Notes: generated by a model from the letters alone, not told the origin. DNA of 64,000 nucleotides from DATBLE01 sp046732255 (GCA_046732255.1 JBKPMR010000081.1:12897-76896); one strand, 5' to 3'. Shown: positions 9,969-18,165, counted from the first letter of the stretch. Numbers and translations are program-made.

Positions 9969-11162
9969 GTGGCCGAGATCCAGCTAGACAAGCTGACCAA
10001 GGTCTACGGAGACGGAACGAAGGCGGTCTCGGAGCTCGATCTGGGCATCGGAGACGGCGAGTTCGTCGTCTTCGTCGGGCCGTCAGGCTGCGGCAAGACG
10101 ACGGCGCTACGGATGATCGCCGGGCTGGAGACGATCAGCGACGGAACCGTCCGGATCGGCGGTGACGTCGTGAACACGCTCCCGCCGAAGGACCGCGACC
10201 TGGCGATGGTCTTCCAGAACTACGCGCTCTACCCGCACATGAGCGCCCACGACAACATCGCCTTCGCGCTGAAGATGCGCGGCGTCGAGAAGGCCGAGAT
10301 CGAACGGCGCGTGACGTCCGCTGCGGCGACGCTCGGGCTGTCGGAGGTGCTGAAGAAGAAGCCGCGCACACTCTCAGGCGGCCAGCGGCAACGCGTGGCG
10401 ATGGGCCGGGCGATCGTTCGCGAGCCGAAGGCGTTCCTGATGGACGAGCCGCTCTCGAACCTCGACGCCAAGCTCCGGGTCGAGATGCGCGCAGAGATCC
10501 AGCGCATCCAGCGCGACCTGGGCGTGACCACGATCTACGTCACCCATGACCAGGTCGAGGCGATGACAATGGGCGACCGCGTCTGCGTGCTCCGGAGCGG
10601 AGTCCTGCAGCAGGCGGCCTCGCCGCAGGTGCTGTACGACCGCCCCGCCAACCTGTTCGTCGCCGAGTTCATCGGCTCGCCGGCGATGAACCTGGTCCAG
10701 GCCGAGCTCGTCCGCGCGAACGGCCGGATCGAAGCTCGTTTCGGCCCAACCGGTCTCGAGGTCCCACCCACGGTCCTCGACTCGAGGCCCACCCTCTCGG
10801 GCTACGAGGGCAGGCGGGTCGTGCTCGGGATCCGGCCAGAGGATCTCGACGACGCCTCGCTCGCCCGTTTCGGGACGGCGGGCGTGATCGGCGTCACGGT
10901 CGACATCCGCGAGGACATGGGGGCGGAGGTCTTCGCGCACTTCCGCGTGGACGCCGACCCCGTCGAGACCGAGGAGGTGCTCGAGGCGATGGAGGAGGAG
11001 GACGTCGCCGGCGCCGTGCGCGAGCGCATGCGGGGTGGCGTTCCGTTCATCGCCCGGCTCGAGCGGGGCACGCAGGCGCGCGAAGGAGACCGGCTCGACC
11101 TCGCCGTCGACACGCAGCGGCTCCACTTCTTCGACCCCGAGACCGGGGCCGCGATCTACTAG
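9969..11162 (+). CDS. ABC transporter ATPase, MsmK/UgpC type
   Basis: The 397-residue ATPase energises CUT1 sugar importers. Visible motifs are Walker A GPSGCGKTT (37-45), the Q-loop VFQNYALYPHM, the signature LSGGQRQRVAMGRAIVREP, Walker B FLMDEPLSNLDAKLR and the switch VTHDQ. A C-terminal MOBE/TOBE regulatory domain of about 150 residues follows (IGSPAMNLVQAELV... VVLGIRPEDL). It contains an acidic insert, EVLEAMEEEDVAG. The GTG start at 9969 follows GGGGCGG. It stands alone on the plus strand, divergent from the permeases, and is probably shared with them. Confidence 0.95.
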   Translation: MAEIQLDKLTKVYGDGTKAVSELDLGIGDGEFVVFVGPSGCGKTTALRMIAGLETISDGTVRIGGDVVNTLPPKDRDLAMVFQNYALYPHMSAHDNIAFALKMRGVEKAEIERRVTSAAATLGLSEVLKKKPRTLSGGQRQRVAMGRAIVREPKAFLMDEPLSNLDAKLRVEMRAEIQRIQRDLGVTTIYVTHDQVEAMTMGDRVCVLRSGVLQQAASPQVLYDRPANLFVAEFIGSPAMNLVQAELVRANGRIEARFGPTGLEVPPTVLDSRPTLSGYEGRRVVLGIRPEDLDDASLARFGTAGVIGVTVDIREDMGAEVFAHFRVDADPVETEEVLEAMEEEDVAGAVRERMRGGVPFIARLERGTQAREGDRLDLAVDTQRLHFFDPETGAAIY

Positions 11163-11168
11163 CCCGCA

Positions 11169-11195
11169 GCACCGACGGGCGAAGCCCGCCGGTGC
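11169..11195 (+). terminator. Hairpin after the ABC ATPase gene
   Basis: GCACCGACGGGC (11169-11180) pairs with GCCCGCCGGTGC (11184-11195) with one mismatch and a GAA loop, just after the ATPase stop and before the convergent OsmC-like gene. It is a probable bidirectional terminator. Confidence 0.5.
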
Positions 11196-11210
11196 GCGAC
11201 AGGGAGCCAA

Positions 11211-11645
11211 CTAGTCAAGGCGCGCGTCGAGCGTGATCTCGGGGACGCCTGCGAGCGCCTTCGAGACAGGGCAGTTCGCCTTCGCGCCCTCGGCCGCCGT
11301 CTGGAAGCCGTTCTGGTCGAGCCCCGGGACGCGGCCCTCGACGGTCAGCGCGATCTTCGTGATCCCTTCGCCGGGCTGGAATGTCACCGTTGCCGAGGTG
11401 TGCAGCTCCTCCGGCGGGGTGCCGTCGTTGGCCAGGCCGAAGGAAAGCGCCATCGAGAAGCAGGTGGCGTGGGCGGCGGCGATCAGCTCCTCCGGGCTCG
11501 TCCGTCCGCTCTGGTCTGGCTCCGAGCGCGCCGCCCACGTGACCTCGAGGCCGCCGATCGCGCCGCTTCCAGTCGAGTCGATCCGCCCCGAGCCGTCCAT
11601 CAGGCCCCCGTTCCAGGTCACCTCTGCGTGCCGGTCTACCGCCAT
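11211..11645 (-). CDS. OsmC/Ohr-family peroxiredoxin
   Basis: The 144-residue protein is an OsmC-type organic hydroperoxide reductase, acting in the cytoplasm against lipid and organic peroxides. The two family cysteines are present: C62 in AAHATCFSMALS and C125 in AKANCPVSKAL. The N-terminal strand region (AEVTWNGGLMDGSGRI) and the EGRVPGLDQNGF turn are typical of OsmC rather than Ohr. It is a single gene on the minus strand, convergent with the ABC ATPase. The 60-bp tandem repeat lies upstream of its start. Confidence 0.9.
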   Translation of the reverse strand: MAVDRHAEVTWNGGLMDGSGRIDSTGSGAIGGLEVTWAARSEPDQSGRTSPEELIAAAHATCFSMALSFGLANDGTPPEELHTSATVTFQPGEGITKIALTVEGRVPGLDQNGFQTAAEGAKANCPVSKALAGVPEITLDARLD

Positions 11646-11693
11646 CGCTCCTCCTCGTCTCGGACTGGGCGATTGACTCTATCGGCGCTCGGC

Positions 11694-11890
11694 GGAGCCT
11701 GGCACCGATGGGGAAACGGAATCGGAGCCAGGCACCCCAACACCGGAACGGTGGGAGCCTGGCACCGATGGGGAAACGGAATCGGAGCCAGGCACCCCAA
11801 CACCGGAACGGCGGGAGCCTGGCACCGATGGGGAAACGGAATCGGAGCCAGGCACCTCAACACCGGAACGGCGGGAGCCTGGCACCGATG
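11694..11890. repeat. 60-bp tandem repeat array, 3.3 copies
   Basis: Three consecutive 60-bp units (11694-11753, 11754-11813, 11814-11873) and a 17-base partial fourth unit are nearly identical, with only T/C substitutions near their ends. Each unit holds GGAGCCTGGCACC and, 17 bases on, GGAGCCAGGCACC. These two 13-mers are complementary over a GCCTGGC/GCCAGGC core, so each unit can fold as a hairpin. The array fills almost the whole space between the OsmC-like gene start and the yqhQ stop. It resembles REP-type elements; no coding function is suggested. Confidence 0.9.
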
Positions 11891-11900
11891 CTGTTGTTGG

Positions 11901-12833
11901 CTAGGCCATTACTTCGACGCGCTGCGCGTCCGGAGCAGCCGCACGCTCACGCTCGAGCACCTGCTCGAGCGCCCGGATCGACACCTCGAGCTGGTCGAGG
12001 GTCGGCTGCCGCGTCGTCAGTCGCTGTAGCCAGAGGCCCGGCGCGAGGAGCCAGCGCACCACCCGGTTGTCCGCGTGCTTCCCGGCGAAGCGGATCAGCT
12101 CGTACGCGAGCCCGGCGATCACCGGGAGGAGCAGGATCCGCGTTCCGATCAGCCAGTACCAGACCGGATGCCCGAAGAAGGCGAAGACGAAGATCGCGAT
12201 CACCATCACCCAGAGCAGGAAGGCGGTACCGCAGCGGACATGGATCAGGCTGTGGCGCTGGACGTTCTCGGGCGTCAGGTCCTCACCCGCCTCGTAGCAG
12301 TTGATCGCCTTGTGCTCGGCGGCGTGGTACTGGAAGACGCGCCGCAGGTCCGGAAGCAGGGAGATCAGGGCCAGGTAGCCGACGAAGAGGACGACCCTGA
12401 TCCCTCCCTCGACGACCACGAACCCGGAGGTGCCGTGCACCGGCAGCCAGTTCGTGATCAGCGCCGGAGTCACCTTGAAGAGCATCACCGCGAAGCCGAT
12501 CGCGATCGCGAAGGCGAAGATCAGCTGGCCGCGCGAGAGCTCGGTGGAGACCTCCTCTTCCTCCTCGGTCGAATCGCCGTCCGCGTTCTGGCCGGCAGCG
12601 GCGTAGTTGGCCGAGATCGCGAGCGCACGGAAGCCGATCGCCAGCGACTCGCCGAGCGCGATCACGCCGCGGATGACGGGCAGGCGCCAGATGCGCCGCT
12701 TCGCCATCGGCGAGGCGATCTCGTTGACGACCTGGGCGATCTTCCCGTCGGGCTTGCGAACGGCGACCGCCCAGCTCGACGGCGAGCGCATCATCACGCC
12801 CTCGAGGACGGCCTGGCCGCCGATCGCAGTCAT
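11901..12833 (-). CDS. DUF1385 (YqhQ-like) integral membrane protein
   Basis: The 310-residue protein matches the DUF1385 family: it opens with IGGQAVLEGVMMRSP and contains the hallmark FQYHAAEHKAINCYEAGEDLT and HSLIHVRCGTAFLL. About four to five membrane spans are predicted, with an acidic linker (STEEEEEVS) near residue 100. The function of the family is not established. In many actinobacteria and firmicutes it lies between rpmE and prfA; here it follows rpmE by 48 bases, but prfA is 5 kb further on, beyond the sugar transporter. A small hairpin (CTCCGGC-TCC-GCCGGAG, 12835-12851) sits directly before its start. Confidence 0.9.
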   Translation of the reverse strand: MTAIGGQAVLEGVMMRSPSSWAVAVRKPDGKIAQVVNEIASPMAKRRIWRLPVIRGVIALGESLAIGFRALAISANYAAAGQNADGDSTEEEEEVSTELSRGQLIFAFAIAIGFAVMLFKVTPALITNWLPVHGTSGFVVVEGGIRVVLFVGYLALISLLPDLRRVFQYHAAEHKAINCYEAGEDLTPENVQRHSLIHVRCGTAFLLWVMVIAIFVFAFFGHPVWYWLIGTRILLLPVIAGLAYELIRFAGKHADNRVVRWLLAPGLWLQRLTTRQPTLDQLEVSIRALEQVLERERAAAPDAQRVEVMA

Positions 12834-12881
12834 CTCCGGCTCCGCCGGAGCTGACTAGTGGGCCCGGCCATTCGAGGGTCT

Positions 12882-13115
12882 CTAGTGCTTCTCGGCCGCA
12901 GGCCGAGAAGCACGCTGTGCACGCTCCAACTTCCGTTGGAAGCGCTCCACACGGCCACCGGTGTCGACCAGCTTCTGCTTGCCGGTGTAGAAGGGATGGC
13001 AGGCCGAGCAGATCTCGACGTGCAGCTCGGGCTTCGTCGAGCGGGTCTGGAACGTGTTCCCGCACGCGCAGTGCACGGTCGCGAGCACATATTCGGGGTG
13101 AATGCCGGCCTTCAT
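12882..13115 (-). CDS. rpmE: Ribosomal protein bL31 (zinc-binding form)
   Basis: bL31 is a large-subunit ribosomal protein at the bridge to the small subunit. The 77-residue product starts MKAGIHPEYV and has the zinc ligands C16, C18, C36 and C39 (HCACGN and CSACHPFYTGKQK), which defines the C+ form used in zinc-replete cells. The tail (RAQRASRPAAEKH) is basic. The ATG at 13115 overlaps the stop of the threonine dehydratase-like gene (ATGA). A 13-bp hairpin occupies its last codons. Confidence 0.97.
   Translation of the reverse strand: MKAGIHPEYVLATVHCACGNTFQTRSTKPELHVEICSACHPFYTGKQKLVDTGGRVERFQRKLERAQRASRPAAEKH
12885..12913 (-). terminator. Hairpin within the 3' end of rpmE
   Basis: GTGCTTCTCGGCC (12885-12897) pairs perfectly with GGCCGAGAAGCAC (12901-12913) around GCA. 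The arms encode the last residues of bL31, so the element was accommodated in the reading frame. It may attenuate transcription into the DUF1385 gene. Confidence 0.5.
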
Positions 13116-14077
13116 CGCGTAGCCAGGATAGCAGAGGCGATTTCGGGTGCCGCGTTGCCACCCGAGACGACGGCGACCACTCGTTCTCCTCGCTCCAGCG
13201 CGACCTTTCCGGCCAGGAGCGCCGCCGTCGAGGCCGCTCCGGCCGGCTCGCAGGCGAGCTTGGCACGGGTGTAGAGCAACCGGAAGGCGTCCTCGATCTC
13301 GGCCTCCGTGACCAGGACCACCTGGTCGACCCGCTCTGCGCAGACGGCCAGCGTCCCACCCCCGGTGAAGGGGGCGCCGAGGCCGTCCGCGATCGTCTTC
13401 GGCTGGATCGGCACCGGCTCTCCGGCCTCGAGTGCAGCGGTCAGGGACGCCGCCCCCTCCGGCTCGACGCCGACGACTCGACAGTCGACGGCGCTCGCGA
13501 CGCCGGCGACCAGGCCGCCGCCGCCGACCGGGACGACAACGACGTCGACGCCGGGGACGTCCTCCTCGATTTCCAGGCCGATCGTCCCATGACCGGCCTG
13601 GAGCACCGGATCGTCGAACGGATGGACGAACGTGCTTCCCGTCTGCCCGGCATGGGCGACGACGCGCTCGAATGCCTCCGCCGGCCCGTCGGCGTCGAGG
13701 TCGACCTCGGCTCCGTAGCCGCGGGTCGCGGCGACCTTGCCGGGATTGGCGGTTCGCCACATGAACACGCGGCACGGGACTCCTTCCAGCGCGGCGCCGT
13801 AGGCGACCGCCTGCGCGGCGTTTCCGGCCGACCAGGTACAAACACCCGCCGCCTTCTCGGCGGCACCGAGCGACGCGAGCTTGTTCAGCACCCCTCTCGG
13901 CTTGAACGAGCCCGTCCGCTGGAACAGCTCGGCCTTCAGGTGGACCTCTGCGCCGGTCAGCTCCGAGAGCGTCCGCGAGCCGAACGTCGGCGTGCGGTGG
14001 AGGCGGCCGGCGAGGGTCTCGCGGGCGCGGGCGATGTCGTCCCGGGTCGGCGCGAGCTCCAGGGGACTGTCCCGCAC
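13112..14077 (-). CDS. Threonine/serine dehydratase-like fold-type II PLP enzyme
   Basis: The 321-residue protein is a single-domain serine/threonine ammonia-lyase-type enzyme. It has the PLP-lysine motif TGSFKPRGV, the substrate loop WSAGNAAQAVAYGA (commonly S-x-G-N-H-A/G; here Ala-Ala replaces the usual His-Ala), the phosphate-binding PVGGGGLVAGVA and the C-terminal VVSGGN. It lacks a C-terminal ACT domain, so it resembles catabolic TdcB or serine racemase rather than IlvA. The GTG at 14077 overlaps the upstream stop as TAGTG, and a palindromic element spans this junction. It precedes rpmE with a 4-base overlap. Confidence 0.85.
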   Translation of the reverse strand: MRDSPLELAPTRDDIARARETLAGRLHRTPTFGSRTLSELTGAEVHLKAELFQRTGSFKPRGVLNKLASLGAAEKAAGVCTWSAGNAAQAVAYGAALEGVPCRVFMWRTANPGKVAATRGYGAEVDLDADGPAEAFERVVAHAGQTGSTFVHPFDDPVLQAGHGTIGLEIEEDVPGVDVVVVPVGGGGLVAGVASAVDCRVVGVEPEGAASLTAALEAGEPVPIQPKTIADGLGAPFTGGGTLAVCAERVDQVVLVTEAEIEDAFRLLYTRAKLACEPAGAASTAALLAGKVALERGERVVAVVSGGNAAPEIASAILATR

Positions 14078-14094
14078 TACGGGACCGTCCCTGG
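14059..14094. repeat. REP-like palindrome of the GGGACNGTCCC type across a gene junction
   Basis: CCAGGGGACTGTCCCG (14059-14074) and CGGGACCGTCCCTGG (14080-14094) form an imperfect hairpin with a 5-base loop. It straddles the stop of the sugar dehydrogenase and the start of the dehydratase gene. The same GGGACAGTCCC core recurs at 30198 and 56562. Confidence 0.6.
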
Positions 14095-15582
14095 GTCGAG
14101 GCGATAGACGCCGCCGTCGGTGGCGGTCACGTAGACGCGGCCGCGTCCGTCGACGCCGAACGAGTCGAGCGTCGGAACCGTGAGCCCGAGGTCGGAGACC
14201 CCGCCCGCCTTGCCGTCGGCGACGACCATGCTGTGCAGCCTCCCGTCGCAGTAGTCGCCGAAGAGATAGCGGCCCTGGAGCGTCGGGAGCCTCGGGTCGT
14301 GGACGACCACCCCGCCGATCGCCGCGCAGCGGCCGCCGCCGTGGTCGTAGTCGTAGACAGGCGCAACGGGGTCCTCGCACGAGGCCGTGGTCGAGGAGGG
14401 AACGGTGCCCTCGAAGCACGGCCAGCCGAAGTTCATCCCCCCGCGGTTGCCCTCGACGTAGTCGATCTCCTCTCGCTCGCCCTCCCCTGCGTCGCCGACG
14501 TAGAGATCGCCGGTGACGGGGTCGATCCAGAACCGCCACGGATTGCGGAGGCCGTAGTCCCACACTTCGCTTCGGGCACCCGTCCTGGCCGCAAACGGAT
14601 TCGAGTCCGGGACGGAGTACGGCTCGGTCGCCGTGGGGTGGAGCGGATCGATGCGGAGGATGTCGCCGAGCAGGTCGTCGAGGGTCTGTCCGAAGGCCCC
14701 CGGCGGGTGCAGAACGCCGGAGTCGCCGTCACCGACGGCCACGTAGAGGTACCCGTCGGGGCCGAACTGGAGCATCCCCGCGTTGTGGTTCTCCCACGGC
14801 TTCACGATCGACAGGATCTGGCGGGCGGACTCCGGGTCGGCCGCGTCCGCATGATCGGCCGAGCGGCGGTACTCGACGACGTTCAGGTTGCCGTTGCCCG
14901 ACCGATCGCTGTAGTCGACGTAGAAGCGGCCGCTCGTCGCGTAGTCCGGGGCGAACGCGAGGCCGAGGAACCCGCGCTCGCTGACCTCGAGCACCCTGTC
15001 GGTCAGGTCCAGGAAGGGATTCGGCTGGACCCGGCCGTCCACGACCTGCTGCACGGTTCCGCGTTGCTCGACGACGAACAGGTGGTCGGGGTCGCCCCGC
15101 GGCGCGGTGACGAGCACCGGCCGCTTGAAGTCGCCCATCTTCGTGAGCGTCACACCGCCGGTCGCGCTCGTCGTCGTTGGCGGGGCGACGGTCGTGGTCT
15201 TCGTCGTCGTCGGTCGCGGCAGGGCCTTGCCGACCGCGAGCGTGCCCTTCATCCCGAGCGCGGCGTGACCCGGAACCGAGCAGCGGTAGACGAACGTCCC
15301 GGCGCGCGTGAAGTTTACCGTCAATCCAGCCGACCGGCCCGGTTTCAGCACGGGCGTCCGCCGACCCGCGATCAGGAAGTCGTGCGGAACGCTCCCCTGG
15401 TTCACGACGGCGAAGCGGACGCGGCCGACCGGGACGGTCGTCCGGGAGAGGACGAACGTGTAGTCGCGCGCCACGACCCGGACCGCCGTGGGGGTGGCCG
15501 CGGAGCCTGCGCCGAGCGTGGATCCCGCCGCCACGCCGGCCGCGAGCACGAGTACGAGCACGATCAGCCGGACGTGGCGCAC
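14077..15582 (-). CDS. Secreted cupredoxin-PQQ-type sugar/sorbosone dehydrogenase fusion
   Basis: The 501-residue protein has a signal sequence (residues 1-25), then a cupredoxin-like domain (about 30-118) with a full type 1 copper ligand set: H67, C101, H106 and M111 in HDFLIAG and YRCSVPGHAALGM. A Thr/Pro linker follows (123-142), then a glucose/sorbosone dehydrogenase beta-propeller (147-501) with FLGLAFAPDY, NHNAGMLQFGPDGYLYVAVGDGD and GLRNPWRFWIDP. The propeller family uses PQQ to oxidise sugars in the periplasm or outside the membrane. The fusion suggests that electrons pass directly to copper. It is the first gene of a set with threonine dehydratase, rpmE and DUF1385. Confidence 0.88.
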   Translation of the reverse strand: MRHVRLIVLVLVLAAGVAAGSTLGAGSAATPTAVRVVARDYTFVLSRTTVPVGRVRFAVVNQGSVPHDFLIAGRRTPVLKPGRSAGLTVNFTRAGTFVYRCSVPGHAALGMKGTLAVGKALPRPTTTKTTTVAPPTTTSATGGVTLTKMGDFKRPVLVTAPRGDPDHLFVVEQRGTVQQVVDGRVQPNPFLDLTDRVLEVSERGFLGLAFAPDYATSGRFYVDYSDRSGNGNLNVVEYRRSADHADAADPESARQILSIVKPWENHNAGMLQFGPDGYLYVAVGDGDSGVLHPPGAFGQTLDDLLGDILRIDPLHPTATEPYSVPDSNPFAARTGARSEVWDYGLRNPWRFWIDPVTGDLYVGDAGEGEREEIDYVEGNRGGMNFGWPCFEGTVPSSTTASCEDPVAPVYDYDHGGGRCAAIGGVVVHDPRLPTLQGRYLFGDYCDGRLHSMVVADGKAGGVSDLGLTVPTLDSFGVDGRGRVYVTATDGGVYRLDPGTVP

Positions 15583-15659
15583 GAGGCGGGACGATACGGA
15601 CTTCGCTTGACAGCCGACACAGCATCCGCGCCAGAGCTTGCTCCGGCTTGGGTTCCTTG

Positions 15660-16982
15660 TCAGACGAGCGTCGGTTCTCTCGCGGGCACGGCCAGCCGGA
15701 CCGTGAAGACGGTGAGGCGCCCCGGCTCGCTCGCCACCTCCACGGTCCCGCCCATCGCCTGTGTCAGCTCCTTGACGATCGCGAGGCCCAGCCCGGTCCC
15801 GACCGGCCGCTCCCGCCCGTAGCGCGAGTGGAGGTAGAAGCGCTCGAAGGCGTGCGCCCGGTCCTCGTCGCCCAGCCCCGGGCCGGTGTCCTCGACGCGA
15901 ACGAGACCCGGAGCTGCGACGACCCTGACCTCGCCGCCCGGGGGCGTGAGCCGGAGAGCGTTCTCGACCAGGTTCGAGACCACCTGAAGCACCCGATCGG
16001 CGTCGGCGACGGCCGGCGCGGGCCCCTCCGAGACCGCGGCGAGGGAGACGTCGAACGCGGCCGCCTGGGGCTGATAGCGGCGGACGGCGTCGGAGGCGAC
16101 CTCGCCCAGGTCGATCTCGCTCGGATGAACGGCGAAGTCGGTCCGGTTCATCCGTGCGAGATCGAGGAGGTCGCCGACGAGCCGGCCGAGCCGGTCGGCC
16201 TCGGCGGCGATCGTCTCCGCCGCCTCGTCCACGCTCACCGCCCCCTCCCGCAGCGCCTCCGCGTACCCGGCGATCGCGGTGAGCGGCGTCTTCAGCTCAT
16301 GGCTGACGGAGAGCAGGAACGATCGTTCCGCCTCCCGCGCGCGGGCGAGCTGCTCGGCCAGGTCGTTGAATGCGACCGCGAGGGTCTCCAGTTCCGCCCC
16401 GCCTTCGACCGGCACCGGCTCCGGGCGTCGCCCGGCCGCAAGGCTCCGGCTCGCCGCCGCCACGCGCGCCACAGGCCGGACGATCCGGCGGGCGAGGAAG
16501 AACGCAGCCGCCGCCGCGAGCAGCCCGCCGACGAGCGCCGCGATCACGATCGCCTCGACGAAGGGCTTCCAGCGCGGCGTCGTCAGGCTCTTCGGCCGGA
16601 GCAGGATGAACGCCCGCGACCCCACCGGCTCGGCGGCGAAGTAGTACGCCCGTCCGTCGAGGGTGACGCTGCCGGTGACCGGTCGGCCGACCGAGAGCTC
16701 GTGGCGCGCGCCCGCCGAGAGCACAGCCGGGTCGAGCAGGTACCGCTCGTGCTGCCTCGCCAGGTACGGCCGGAGCTCGGGCAGGTGCGTGAGCGGGGAG
16801 AGCGCGTTCCGCTCCTCCCCGACGATCAGCGCCGCCTGGTGGCCGAGGTCCTTCAGGGTCGCGTCCTCGACCGCACGCCGGGTGAGCACGAGCCCGAGGA
16901 CGAGGGTGACCGCGACCGACAGGGCGACGATCACGCCGATCGCGGCGAACAGCCTTGCCCGAAGGCTGTGGAGCGGGTTCAC
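15660..16982 (-). CDS. Sensor histidine kinase, OmpR-partner type
   Basis: A classical 440-residue membrane kinase: span 12-34, extracytoplasmic sensor 35-142, span 143-165, HAMP domain, dimerisation domain with the phospho-acceptor H228 (SHELKTPLTAIAGYAEAL), and a HATPase domain with N-box NLVENALRLT, G1 VEDTGPGLG, F-box FERFY and G2 GTGLGLAI. The GTG at 16982 overlaps the regulator stop as GTGA, giving coupled translation. The signal is unknown. The small anchored protein gene upstream (17665) is in the same transcription unit and may be a regulated accessory. Confidence 0.95.
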   Translation of the reverse strand: MNPLHSLRARLFAAIGVIVALSVAVTLVLGLVLTRRAVEDATLKDLGHQAALIVGEERNALSPLTHLPELRPYLARQHERYLLDPAVLSAGARHELSVGRPVTGSVTLDGRAYYFAAEPVGSRAFILLRPKSLTTPRWKPFVEAIVIAALVGGLLAAAAAFFLARRIVRPVARVAAASRSLAAGRRPEPVPVEGGAELETLAVAFNDLAEQLARAREAERSFLLSVSHELKTPLTAIAGYAEALREGAVSVDEAAETIAAEADRLGRLVGDLLDLARMNRTDFAVHPSEIDLGEVASDAVRRYQPQAAAFDVSLAAVSEGPAPAVADADRVLQVVSNLVENALRLTPPGGEVRVVAAPGLVRVEDTGPGLGDEDRAHAFERFYLHSRYGRERPVGTGLGLAIVKELTQAMGGTVEVASEPGRLTVFTVRLAVPAREPTLV

Positions 16983-17662
16983 TGTGCCAGCAGTTTGTAG
17001 CCGGCACCCCGCACCGTGCGAATCGCCTCGGCCTGGCCGAGCTTGCGCCGGAGCTGAGCGACGTGCATGTCCACCGTGCGCGTCCCGCCCGGATATGCCA
17101 TTCCCCACACGATGTCGAGCAGGCGCTCGCGCGACAGGACGATGCCCTGGTGCTCGAGGAAGCAGGTGAGCAGGTCGAACTCCTTCGCCGTCAGCTGGAC
17201 GGGCTCGCCGTCGACGGTCACGTCGTGCGAGTCGCGGCGCAGGACGATCTCGCCGGCGGCCAGCACCGCGTCCTGCGAGGACGGCTCCGCGCGGCGGAGG
17301 ATCGCCTTGATCCGGGCTGAGAGCTCGCGCGGCGAGAACGGCTTCGCGACGTAGTCGTCGGCGCCAAGCTCGAAGCCGACCACACGGTCGGGCTCCTCGT
17401 CGCGGGCGGTGAGCATCACGATCGGCACGTTCGAATGGCTCCGCATCCGCCGGCACACCTCGAACCCGTCGATGCCGGGCAGACCGACGTCGAGGACGAC
17501 GAGCCGGACCGGGTGACGGCGCAGCTCGGTGACCGCCTCCTCTCCGGTCCGGAGCCACAGGACGCGCCAGCCGCCCTGCTGCTCGAGGTACTGCTTGACG
17601 AGACGCCCGATCGCGTCGTCGTCCTCCACGAGGAGGAGCACGCTTCCCGTCGCCTTGCCCAT
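16979..17662 (-). CDS. OmpR/PhoB-type response regulator
   Basis: The 227-residue protein has a receiver domain (7-125) with the acidic pocket EDDD, the phospho-acceptor D58 (VLDVGLPG) and K108 (YVAKPFSPRE). A winged-helix DNA-binding domain (135-227) follows, with LTAKEFDLLTCFLEH and VDMHVAQLRRKLG and the C-terminal hairpin VRGAGYKLL. It pairs with the kinase whose start overlaps its stop. Targets are not evident, though the small gene 2 bases upstream is probably in the same operon. Confidence 0.96.
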   Translation of the reverse strand: MGKATGSVLLLVEDDDAIGRLVKQYLEQQGGWRVLWLRTGEEAVTELRRHPVRLVVLDVGLPGIDGFEVCRRMRSHSNVPIVMLTARDEEPDRVVGFELGADDYVAKPFSPRELSARIKAILRRAEPSSQDAVLAAGEIVLRRDSHDVTVDGEPVQLTAKEFDLLTCFLEHQGIVLSRERLLDIVWGMAYPGGTRTVDMHVAQLRRKLGQAEAIRTVRGAGYKLLAQ

Positions 17663-17664
17663 GC

Positions 17665-18060
17665 TTACCCGGTGCCCTCGACCTGGATCAGGTTCGCCCG
17701 GGCGTTCGCCCGGCGGACGACGAGCACGCGCATCGGCGGACGAAGCTGCGACACGTCCGTCACGGAGGGCGAGCCTGTGATCCTGGCTCTGGGTGCGACT
17801 GCGATCGTGACCGTCGTGCCATCCTGCTCACTCAGGACGAGCGAGCGACGCGTCGCCGAGACGATCACGCCTCGGTCGAGCCGGAAGTCGTTCACCCCGC
17901 CTGCCGGGCTCTGGACGATCACCTCTGCGCGAATCATCCGCGGCCCGAAGAAACGGTCGATGAGAGCCTTCGGCAAGGCGAACCCGCCCTGGGCGAGCCA
18001 GAAGAACGCGTTCACCGCCACGATGGCGCAGACCAGCACGGCGAAGCGACGGCGCGACAT
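17665..18060 (-). CDS. Small membrane-anchored protein of unknown function
   Basis: The family is not recognised. The ATG at 18060 gives 131 residues with an N-terminal hydrophobic segment (FAVLVCAIVAVNAFFWLA, residues 6-23) preceded by MSRRR, so it is anchored or secreted. The remainder is beta-rich and has the character of an OB/DUF5666-like domain (DRGVIVSATRRSLVLSEQDGTTVTIAV... MRVLVVRR). A GTG at 18093 could extend it by 11 residues. It ends 2 bases before the response regulator ATG, so it is the first gene of the two-component operon and may be a sensor accessory or a regulated envelope protein. Confidence 0.7.
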   Translation of the reverse strand: MSRRRFAVLVCAIVAVNAFFWLAQGGFALPKALIDRFFGPRMIRAEVIVQSPAGGVNDFRLDRGVIVSATRRSLVLSEQDGTTVTIAVAPRARITGSPSVTDVSQLRPPMRVLVVRRANARANLIQVEGTG

Positions 18061-18118
18061 GGTCACATGATCGCCACGATTCCGGATCTCCACGTAAGCA
18101 GCACGTAAAAAGGCTGCT

Positions 18119-18148
18119 GCTGGGCCGCCGTAGCGCGCGCGGCCCAGC
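18119..18148 (-). terminator. Intrinsic terminator after the duplicated-domain protein gene
   Basis: A perfect 10-bp GC stem (GCTGGGCCGC and GCGGCCCAGC, loop of 10) is followed on the minus strand, after AGCAGCC, by TTTTT. This is the best match to a Rho-independent terminator in the window. It separates 18166-18876 from the two-component operon. Confidence 0.6.
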
Positions 18149-18165
18149 GGAGGGGTCAGAACGGC

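Noticed and set aside
11694..11890. Possible CRISPR array because of regularly spaced repeats
   Set aside because: The whole 60-base unit is conserved including the would-be spacers, only three copies exist, and no cas genes are nearby.
15648..17000. 450-codon plus-strand frame opposite the histidine kinase
   Set aside because: Antisense to a fully convincing kinase with all motifs; composition is that of a shadow frame.
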